In this document: one piece after another, positions 1 through 5,127 of the stretch | Layout: every line of letters begins with the position of its first letter | How positions within the stretch are numbered: position 1 is the stretch's first letter | NCBI GenBank assembly: GCA_903825065.1 | Contig: CAIJZG010000197.1 | Coordinates: 1-5,698 of the forward strand | Direction of reading: 5' to 3' | Source: an uncultured Bacteroidota bacterium | GTDB lineage: Bacteria > Bacteroidota > Bacteroidia > Chitinophagales > Chitinophagaceae | Length of the DNA stretch: 5,698 bases | Position numbers and translations under genes: made by a program | Notes under the pieces: model-generated | What the model was told of the DNA's origin: nothing | Database searches by the model: none | The model's input: the letters and a program-made list of their open reading frames with translations, nothing else

Positions 1-527
1 AAGTCCCTTCTTGTATCTTGATCTACACCTCCAGTGGGTTCGTCTAAAAAGACAATTGCAGGTTCATGAACTATGGCTACTGAAAAAGCCAATTTTTGTT
101 TCCATCCAAGTGGCAATGATCTAACTAAACTATTTTGGTGATCTTGCAAATGCAAATGTTCCACTAAGTAATTCGTTTTGTCGAGAATTTGCTTTTTTGT
201 AAGACCATAGATTCCTCCATAAAACTGAATATTTTCTTCAATTGTCAGATCTTCATACAAAGAAAATTTCTGACTCATATAACCAATATTTTTCTTGATT
301 TTTTCTGCATCCCTAAACAGGTCCAAACCTGCCACTATAGCTTTTCCTGTGCTGGGAGTTGAAAGTCCACATAACATACGCATAGCTGTAGTTTTTCCAG
401 CACCATTCGCACCCAAAAATCCAAATATTTCACCTTTAGATACTTCAAAAGATATATGGTCAACCGCAACAAAATCGCCGAAGCGTTTTGTTAGCCCTTC
501 TGCTACAATTACTTTTTCTTTATTCAT
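1..527 (-). CDS. ABC transporter ATP-binding protein, YbhF C-terminal-half type (partial, C-terminus beyond left edge)
   Basis: This is the N-terminal 175 residues of a cytoplasmic ATPase that would power an ABC-2 type exporter. I translated it by hand from the ATG at 527. Visible motifs are Walker A GANGAGKTT (residues 39-47), a Q-loop glutamine at 86 in YMSQKFSLY, an atypical signature LPLGWKQ (138-144) in place of LSGGxxQ, and Walker B with catalytic Glu, FLDEP (160-164). The LPLG(W/F)KQ signature and the QKFSLY stretch resemble the second nucleotide-binding domain of E. coli YbhF. The ATG overlaps the stop of the preceding ATPase gene by 8 nt (ATGAATAA), which suggests translational coupling and equal amounts of the two subunits. 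The H-loop and C-terminal part lie outside the window. The family assignment is firm; the drug-export role is inferred from the operon. Confidence 0.93.
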   Translation of the reverse strand, partial: MNKEKVIVAEGLTKRFGDFVAVDHISFEVSKGEIFGFLGANGAGKTTAMRMLCGLSTPSTGKAIVAGLDLFRDAEKIKKNIGYMSQKFSLYEDLTIEENIQFYGGIYGLTKKQILDKTNYLVEHLHLQDHQNSLVRSLPLGWKQKLAFSVAIVHEPAIVFLDEPTGGVDQDTRRD

Positions 528-1449
528 GTGATGTATTCATTAATGCCATGAAAGAATCTTCAATATTTGCGGCTATCTGTTTTACTTCAATGTCTTGAAA
601 CTGATATTGCAATAAATATGCTTTTATTTCTTTCTCACCATTCATCTCAGACTTCATTACTACGTGATAATATTCTCCAAAAGAGTAACAAGATGTAACT
701 GCAGCCCATTGTTTCAAAGTTTTAAGCAAATTATACATCGATGATGCCTGCACAGCCCAAAGAGGGTTTTTAAATTGTTGATTGATTTGTTCAGGTTTAT
801 CAATAGCCAAGATTTGGCCTTTTTGCATTAAAGCAACCCGATCGCACATACCTGCTTCATCCATATAGGGCGTAGAAACAAGAATCGTAATTCCCTGTGC
901 TTTTAATCGTTGCAACATCTCCCAAAATTCTTTTCGAGAAACTGCATCTACACCAGTGGTAGGTTCATCTAGAAATAATACTGAAGGTTTATGTATTAAA
1001 GCACAACATAAAGCCAACTTCTGTTTCATTCCACCTGACAATTTTCCCGCCCTTCTTTTTTTAAAGGGCTCAATCTGTTGATAGATATCTTTAATCAAAT
1101 CGTAATTCTCAGCTATAGTTGTATTAAAAATAGTTGCGAAAAAAGAAAGGTTTTCTTCTACAGATAAATCTTGATAAAGAGAAAATCTTCCAGGCATATA
1201 GCCTAATTTTTTTCTAATTATTTTATAATCTTTAACTACATCATAACCTTCAATAGTAGCATGTCCACTATCTGCTAATAACAATGTTGTGAGTACTCTA
1301 AACAAGCTAGTTTTACCGGCACCATCCGGTCCAACAATTCCAAATAATTCACCCTTAGCCACATCAAATGAAACGCCATTGATAGCAACTACTTCAGATT
1401 TTTCAATCTGATATTTTTTTACAATATTTTCTACAATTACTGCTGACAT
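520..1449 (-). CDS. ABC transporter ATP-binding protein, YbhF N-terminal-half type
   Basis: This ATPase subunit of an ABC-2 exporter is 309 aa from the ATG at 1449. That start lies 1 nt after the adaptor gene's stop and puts Walker A (GPDGAGKT) at residues 40-47, as in its partner. Longer in-frame starts (ATG at 1473, TTG at 1482) would run into the adaptor gene. Other motifs are a canonical signature LSGGMKQ (137-143) and Walker B FLDEPTTGVD. The Q-loop position has Gly (YMPGRFSLY, G87) instead of Gln, and the H-loop position has Pro (STPYMDEA, P194) instead of His. A C-terminal extension of about 95 residues ends in IEDSFMALM, the usual tail of this family. The features match the first domain of the fused E. 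coli YbhF. It probably pairs with the product of the next gene as a heterodimer and supplies the intact signature while its own ATP site is weakened. Confidence 0.95.
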   Translation of the reverse strand: MSAVIVENIVKKYQIEKSEVVAINGVSFDVAKGELFGIVGPDGAGKTSLFRVLTTLLLADSGHATIEGYDVVKDYKIIRKKLGYMPGRFSLYQDLSVEENLSFFATIFNTTIAENYDLIKDIYQQIEPFKKRRAGKLSGGMKQKLALCCALIHKPSVLFLDEPTTGVDAVSRKEFWEMLQRLKAQGITILVSTPYMDEAGMCDRVALMQKGQILAIDKPEQINQQFKNPLWAVQASSMYNLLKTLKQWAAVTSCYSFGEYYHVVMKSEMNGEKEIKAYLLQYQFQDIEVKQIAANIEDSFMALMNTSHE

Positions 1450-1450
1450 A

Positions 1451-2392
1451 TTATTTGAATTGGATTTCACCATACATACCAATTTTCAAATACCCATCAT
1501 TTTTCACCACCACTTTTACTGCATACACCAGATTAGCGCGTTCATCTTTTGTCTGGATGGTCTTGGGAGTAAATTCTGCTTTATCAGATACCATTGTAAT
1601 GATCCCCGCATATTCTTTATACTTTTTTTCACCTTCATCTATAAATACTTTAACTGTCTGGCCAAGCTTGATTTCTGATAATTGTGTGCCACTGATATAG
1701 GCTCTTAAAATCAAAGAACTAAGATCAGCCACTTTATACATTGCCTTTCCTGCACTGGTAATTTCTCCTTCCATTGCATATTTGGTAAGTACAGTTCCAT
1801 TTAAAGGGTTGATAATACTTGCACGCTGTTCCTTGTCTTTTAACTGAGCAATTTGTTTTTGTAAAGGGTTTGATTCACTTAATATTGCCCTATTTTGAGT
1901 TTGCACGTTATTGATCTGTACTGCAATTTGTTGCTGGGTTACTGCAATTTGCTTTCTGAGTGATTCAATTTGAAAATTGATATCATCCAGTTGTTTAGCT
2001 GTAGCAGCATCGGCTTGTAAAAGGGATTCAATTCTAGCTCTCTCATGTTGGAGGTTGGCTAATTGGGTTTCCTGAACTGAAATTTGATCCTGTAATAATT
2101 TGATCTGTGGTTCCACATTTTGTGTTTTCTCAGATAGTGCTTTAACAGAGGCTTCCAATTGTTCCTGTTGCAAACTAACTGGCAAGGCATCGATGATTGC
2201 AATAACAGAATCTTTTTTAAGCAGGTCTCCTTCGTTTACTTTAAACTGTAAAATTTTACCCCCTAATTCAGAAGACACGATTACTTCATCTGCTTCAAAA
2301 ATTCCAGCAGCATCATGCTTAAGCTGACTTGAACTGCAGGCACTCAAAAGCGCTATAACAGCTACTATGAAAATGAAATTTTTATAATTCAT
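1451..2392 (-). CDS. HlyD/AcrA-family periplasmic adaptor lipoprotein (YbhG-like membrane fusion protein)
   Basis: This periplasmic adaptor would bridge an inner-membrane ABC exporter to the TolC-like channel encoded just upstream. The 313-aa protein starts with a lipoprotein signal peptide: a charged start, a hydrophobic core and the lipobox LSAC, with Cys19 as the predicted acylated residue. A first half-lipoyl segment follows (about 33-68, ending GDLLKKDSVIAIID). A long helical hairpin rich in Gln, Leu and Lys occupies about 72-188. The second half-lipoyl segment (about 192-222, INPLNGTVL) and a beta-barrel/membrane-proximal region run to the end. The hairpin tip has R120, L124 and T131, with the same spacing as the R-L-S motif of AcrA and MacA that contacts TolC. 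It sits 10 nt after the TolC-like gene and 1 nt before the first ATPase gene. E. coli YbhG is the closest analogue by operon; the transported compound is unknown. Confidence 0.94.
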   Translation of the reverse strand: MNYKNFIFIVAVIALLSACSSSQLKHDAAGIFEADEVIVSSELGGKILQFKVNEGDLLKKDSVIAIIDALPVSLQQEQLEASVKALSEKTQNVEPQIKLLQDQISVQETQLANLQHERARIESLLQADAATAKQLDDINFQIESLRKQIAVTQQQIAVQINNVQTQNRAILSESNPLQKQIAQLKDKEQRASIINPLNGTVLTKYAMEGEITSAGKAMYKVADLSSLILRAYISGTQLSEIKLGQTVKVFIDEGEKKYKEYAGIITMVSDKAEFTPKTIQTKDERANLVYAVKVVVKNDGYLKIGMYGEIQFK

Positions 2393-2402
2393 AAGATAGT
2401 TT

Positions 2403-3695
2403 TTATTGATTTCCTTTTATTGTCTGATAATTGATCTTTGCCTGCAATAATTGAATTTGGTGCAGGATAAAATTATTTCTTGTTTGATCTTCAGAATTAA
2501 TCTCTCTTAGATAATCGTTTGAATTGATCACACCATTTTGAAGCTGGGCTTTTGATGCAGCAGTAATATTGGTTCTTACTTCTATGATCTTCTGATCAAT
2601 ATTGGATAATTCCTGCAACTTCTTGATCTCTTCTAGTTGTTGTGAAAGTTGTGCATTGGTATTGAAAACAAACACATCTTTCTGTACTTCATTCATCTTC
2701 TGATTCAATTCAACAACTTGCTGCTCTCTTTTATGGGTATACAAATTACTAAGCGACCAGTTCAATCTAACCCCTCCTATTCCAAAAAGTGCAAAATCGT
2801 TATTGAGCATATTCAGTCCTGGTCTTCCATAACCGCCCTGAGCAAAAAGGCTCAATTTGGGATTGGATTTTGCAGCAATCATTTGATTCTGTATATGCCA
2901 AAAACTATCCTGATAAGCATATAATTTCATTTCGGGTCGTGCGATGGTTACATCAAACAAATCAGCCACCACCGGTTTTTTAAGTTCTACTGTTTCACTA
3001 ATCGGCTGATGTAGAAATAAAGAAAGTACTTGCAATAGCGCCTTCTTATTCGATTTCAGTTCAACTATTCGTTGATCGTTTTGTAATAACTGGGCATCCA
3101 GTACTAATGCAGCAGATTTAAAAACAGTTCCATTGGCTAATTGAGCATTAACTGTTTTGAGTCCGATTTGAATGTTTTCACTCGCTAATTTTGCCTGAAC
3201 AAATTGTCCATCTAATAATAGTACTCCAAGATATAATTGATTGATCCTTTCTTTTAGTTTGTATAATTCCACTTCCAACTTTTGGTCATCTACCAATGAA
3301 CTACGTTCTTGTAATTCTTTTTGATTTTTGATGATACCACCATCATAAATCAATTGGTTTAATTCACCCCAGAATTTATATTGGTCTTTACTTAAGGGTG
3401 TCATTGAAAAATTGGGGATAGGAATCTTAATACTGGTAACATCAGACTGGTAGCTAGCCTGCCCATTTACACTTAATTGGGGCAGGTATGCCGTATTAAT
3501 ATTTTCGATAGTTAAAAATGCAGATTTAGCAACTAAATCCTTCTGTTTAATAAGCGGATAATTTGCTCTTGCCATTTGATAGGCCTGCTCAAGGTTTAAT
3601 GATTTAATTGAGTCTTGTGCAACTGATTGAATAGGGTCAAAGAGTAGAACCATGATACCCAAAACAATTATTAACCATCTAGTTAATTTATGCAT
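2403..3695 (-). CDS. TolC-family outer membrane efflux protein (OEP)
   Basis: This outer-membrane channel subunit (430 aa, a normal length for the family) is predicted to trimerise into a beta-barrel with a long periplasmic alpha-helical tunnel. An N-terminal signal peptide has a hydrophobic core at about 8-20 and a likely cleavage near SVAQ/D (about 25-28). The family's internal duplication is visible. Helical stretches carry LNLEQAYQMARANYPLIKQK (34-53). Strand pairs begin LPQLSVNGQASYQ (71-83) and NPKLSLFAQGGYG (278-290), and QLIYDGG (114-120) is a typical turn after the strand region. The final helices contain the LQNGVINSNDYLREI pattern common near the C-terminus of OEPs. The gene lies 8 nt after the regulator stop and 10 nt before the adaptor start, so the pump carries its own dedicated channel. 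The family is clear; the substrate is not. Confidence 0.95.
   Translation of the reverse strand: MHKLTRWLIIVLGIMVLLFDPIQSVAQDSIKSLNLEQAYQMARANYPLIKQKDLVAKSAFLTIENINTAYLPQLSVNGQASYQSDVTSIKIPIPNFSMTPLSKDQYKFWGELNQLIYDGGIIKNQKELQERSSLVDDQKLEVELYKLKERINQLYLGVLLLDGQFVQAKLASENIQIGLKTVNAQLANGTVFKSAALVLDAQLLQNDQRIVELKSNKKALLQVLSLFLHQPISETVELKKPVVADLFDVTIARPEMKLYAYQDSFWHIQNQMIAAKSNPKLSLFAQGGYGRPGLNMLNNDFALFGIGGVRLNWSLSNLYTHKREQQVVELNQKMNEVQKDVFVFNTNAQLSQQLEEIKKLQELSNIDQKIIEVRTNITAASKAQLQNGVINSNDYLREINSEDQTRNNFILHQIQLLQAKINYQTIKGNQ
3671..3686. promoter_or_regulatory. Possible second TetR operator-like site inside the start of the TolC-like gene
   Basis: TTAACCATCTAGTTAA is an imperfect palindrome that matches the predicted main operator (TTAACCAATTGGTTAA at 4327-4342) at 13 of 16 positions and keeps both TTAAC/GTTAA arms. 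It lies in codons 4-9 of the TolC-like gene, just after the regulator's stop. A match this good could arise by chance in AT-rich DNA, and the bases also encode ordinary signal-peptide residues, so this is only a candidate auxiliary site. Confidence 0.2.
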
Positions 3696-3703
3696 ATAAA
3701 AAA

Positions 3704-4321
3704 TTATTTTCGAATTGAATTAATAATAAACTCTGCTACCAAAACCTTCCGCTGTTCCATGAGATTCTTAAATTGTTCATCTTCCAAACCGGTAAGCAGT
3801 TTAATCATGGGTTTGGCAATGAACGGGAATGCGCACATTGAAAAAATATTCATAATCAAATGAATCGGATTGATGGGTTGTATAAGCCCAGCTTTCATAT
3901 TTTCCTCAATCGATTCCCTGAATTTTTTTACAAATCCTGGTTTTTGTGCTTCAAAGAAGGTCTTGATTCCTATTTCAGGATTTTTATTCATTTCATTCAT
4001 TACAAACAAGGGTAGATAAGGGTTTTGAATGATCATTTCGATATAACTAGATACTATAGACCGGATCTTATCAAAGAAATTCAGGTCAGATTCCATCAGT
4101 TTTTCAAAATGAGGGAAGAGTTTACCAGCAGTTTCTCTGAAAATTACCTCAAATAGCATGTCTTTGTTTTTAAAATAGTAATGCAGCATTGCTTTATTGA
4201 TCTCAGCCCTATCTGCAATATCCTGCATTCTGGCACCTGCCAGTCCTTTTTCAATAAAAACCTGCCTAGCTGCGATTAATATTTTCTCTTCTGTATTGCT
4301 ATCTTTTCTTGCTTTTACCAT
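3704..4321 (-). CDS. TetR/AcrR-family transcriptional regulator
   Basis: This DNA-binding repressor probably controls the efflux operon it heads and its own synthesis. From the ATG at 4321 it is 205 aa, a typical TetR length. A longer reading to 4345 would need a TTG start and would run through the palindrome, so ATG is preferred. The N-terminal helix-turn-helix is clear at about residues 10-60, with TEEKILIAARQVFIEKG (10-26), the HTH core MQDIADRAEINKAMLHYYF and then KNKDMLFEVIF. The rest (about 65-205) is an all-helical ligand-binding and dimerisation domain with several aromatic and Met residues and no recognisable ligand signature. The gene stands first in the operon, 8 nt before the TolC-like gene. 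This is the same position as cecR (ybiH) before ybhGFSR in E. coli. The inducer cannot be deduced. Confidence 0.95.
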   Translation of the reverse strand: MVKARKDSNTEEKILIAARQVFIEKGLAGARMQDIADRAEINKAMLHYYFKNKDMLFEVIFRETAGKLFPHFEKLMESDLNFFDKIRSIVSSYIEMIIQNPYLPLFVMNEMNKNPEIGIKTFFEAQKPGFVKKFRESIEENMKAGLIQPINPIHLIMNIFSMCAFPFIAKPMIKLLTGLEDEQFKNLMEQRKVLVAEFIINSIRK

Positions 4322-4326
4322 AATAA

Positions 4327-4342
4327 TTAACCAATTGGTTAA
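4327..4342. promoter_or_regulatory. Predicted TetR-family operator: perfect 16-bp palindrome
   Basis: TTAACCAATTGGTTAA is a perfect inverted repeat with no spacer, located 5 bp upstream of the regulator's ATG in the gap between two divergent operons. Its size and symmetry are those expected for a TetR-family dimer. It directly abuts the -7 element of the leftward promoter and covers its predicted start point. It also lies in the -33 region of the rightward promoter. Binding there would block the regulator's own operon and could also affect the rightward genes. The link to this particular regulator is inferred from position. Confidence 0.7.
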
Positions 4343-4371
4343 CAAATGTAGTATTTTTGTATAAATTCAAA
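4343..4371 (-). promoter_or_regulatory. Predicted Bacteroidetes-type promoter for the tetR-efflux operon
   Basis: Read on the minus strand, TTTG (4371-4368) is followed after 17 nt by TACATTTG (4350-4343), which fits the Bacteroidetes -7 consensus TAnnTTTG with a -33 TTTG. Spacing is slightly shorter than the usual 19-21 nt. Transcription would start near 4337, inside the palindrome, and leave a leader of roughly 15 nt before the ATG at 4321. Confidence 0.55.
4352..4359 (+). promoter_or_regulatory. Predicted -7 element of the rightward promoter
   Basis: TATTTTTG matches TAnnTTTG on the plus strand, one base away from the divergent leftward -7 element. No good TTTG lies at the -33 distance. 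The nearest is a TTG at 4335-4337, only 14 nt away and inside the palindrome. The promoter may therefore be weak or dependent on an activator. A start near 4365 would leave about 40 nt before the ATG at 4405. Confidence 0.4.
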
Positions 4372-4404
4372 ATTATTTTTTTATCTATAACCAAATTGAA
4401 GGAT

Positions 4405-4650
4405 ATGCAAACACTGAGAGACATTAAAATTTTAGGAGCTGGATGCGCCAAATGTAAAACAACCTATAACAATGTATTAGCGGCTTTGAAAGAAACAAAT
4501 ATTGAAGCAACTGTTACTAAGATTGAGGACTTGGAGGAAATGATGCGGTACAATGTACTTACAACTCCTGTGTTAATGATTGATGGCGTCGCCAAAATAA
4601 AAGGACGGGTTGCTGAAGTAAAAGAAATAAAAGAACTACTAACAAATTAA
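4405..4650 (+). CDS. Small thioredoxin-fold redox protein (TM0996/MTH895, redox-active disulfide protein 2 family)
   Basis: This small cytosolic thiol-disulfide protein has 81 residues from the ATG at 4405, which follows a purine-rich GAAGGA stretch (4398-4403). A longer reading from a TTG at 4357 would begin inside the predicted -7 element and is less likely. The sequence shows a beta strand (IKILG), a redox motif C14-A-K-C17, a helix, and the cis-proline loop TTP (53-55) followed by VLMIDG. This is the complete minimal thioredoxin/glutaredoxin-like fold of the family, whose members are normally about 75-90 aa. These proteins are often encoded beside DUF318/COG0701 permeases, and one follows here two genes downstream. 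It is separated from the rhodanese gene by only 4 nt, so the two are surely co-transcribed. A role in reducing or passing on a thiol-reactive substrate or metal is inferred from this context. Confidence 0.92.
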   Translation: MQTLRDIKILGAGCAKCKTTYNNVLAALKETNIEATVTKIEDLEEMMRYNVLTTPVLMIDGVAKIKGRVAEVKEIKELLTN

Positions 4651-4654
4651 AATT

Positions 4655-5110
4655 ATGGAAACTGTAAAACCTTTAATCAAAGAAATTTGTCCAACCAGTA
4701 CGCAGGTTTGGGTTAAAAAAGGAGCACTTTTAGTTGATGTAAGAGAATCAAGTGAAGTAGCTACTTTAAGATTTAATGTACCTAATATCATCAATATTCC
4801 TTTGAGCGATTTTGAAAAACGCTATTCAGAATTACCGAAGAATCAAGACCTTGTAATCGTTTGCAGGGGTGGTGGCAAAAGTTTACTTGCAACAAGTTTC
4901 TTAATTAACCATGGATATGATCCAGCTAAAGTGGTAAACATGAAACATGGTTTGATTCGTTGGGCACAAAAAAGATTTCCTACAATTGGCGATACTTCAA
5001 CAGTTCTTGATTCTGACAATCTAGTAAACTGTTGTGATAACTCCACTAATCATTCAACAAAGAGTGCTTGTTGCAGTTCATCTAAGAATGGAAACAGTAG
5101 TTGTTGTTAA
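4655..5110 (+). CDS. Rhodanese-domain protein with Cys-pair C-terminal tail
   Basis: This 151-aa protein has a single rhodanese domain at about residues 8-110: LLVDVRESSEV near 25-35, the persulfide-carrying cysteine C70 in the loop CRGGGKS (70-76), and the closing MKHGLIRWA (95-103). Single-domain rhodaneses move sulfane sulfur or act on related oxyanions such as arsenate-type substrates. The active loop has Lys where the common CxxGxRS pattern has Arg. A Ser/Asn-rich, low-complexity tail (about 112-151) carries three Cys-Cys pairs at 126-127, 139-140 and 150-151, the last being the very C-terminus. Such pairs suggest binding of a soft metal or metalloid, though this is inference. It lies 4 nt after the CxxC protein gene and 17 nt before the permease gene. 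Sulfur transfer for another pathway is an alternative role. Confidence 0.93.
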   Translation: METVKPLIKEICPTSTQVWVKKGALLVDVRESSEVATLRFNVPNIINIPLSDFEKRYSELPKNQDLVIVCRGGGKSLLATSFLINHGYDPAKVVNMKHGLIRWAQKRFPTIGDTSTVLDSDNLVNCCDNSTNHSTKSACCSSSKNGNSSCC

Positions 5111-5127
5111 GATTAAAGTGATTTGTT

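Noticed and set aside
295..531. Plus-strand open frame of 78 codons
   Set aside because: It lies entirely opposite the two ATPase genes, whose Walker A motif reads clearly on the minus strand; no protein family is recognisable in it.
1450..1482. Longer N-terminus for the first ATPase (starts at 1482 TTG or 1473 ATG)
   Set aside because: The extension overlaps the adaptor gene and adds residues not seen in the family; the ATG at 1449 sits 1 nt after the adaptor stop and aligns the Walker A position with the partner ATPase.
1455..1700. Two overlapping plus-strand open frames (1455-1700 and 1460-1678)
   Set aside because: Both are antisense to the C-terminal part of the adaptor gene, with skewed composition and no domain.
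2100..2327. Plus-strand open frame of 75 codons
   Set aside because: It is antisense to the lipoyl and coiled-coil part of the adaptor gene; its Ser/Cys-rich translation is a typical shadow.
2649..2924. Plus-strand open frame of 91 codons
   Set aside because: It is antisense to the TolC-like gene, with no own promoter or recognisable domain.
4322..4345. Longer N-terminus for the TetR regulator from a TTG at 4345
   Set aside because: It would run through the perfect palindrome and past the predicted transcription start; the ATG at 4321 gives a normal TetR length.
4357..4404. Longer N-terminus for the CxxC protein from a TTG at 4357
   Set aside because: It begins inside the predicted -7 element and adds a hydrophobic stretch foreign to this compact family; the ATG at 4405 has a purine-rich stretch before it.
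4843..5046. Minus-strand open frame of 67 codons
   Set aside because: It is opposite the rhodanese gene, whose active-site loop is clear on the plus strand.
5111..5127. Possible terminator between the rhodanese and permease genes
   Set aside because: Only 17 nt, with no hairpin followed by a T-run; the genes look co-transcribed.
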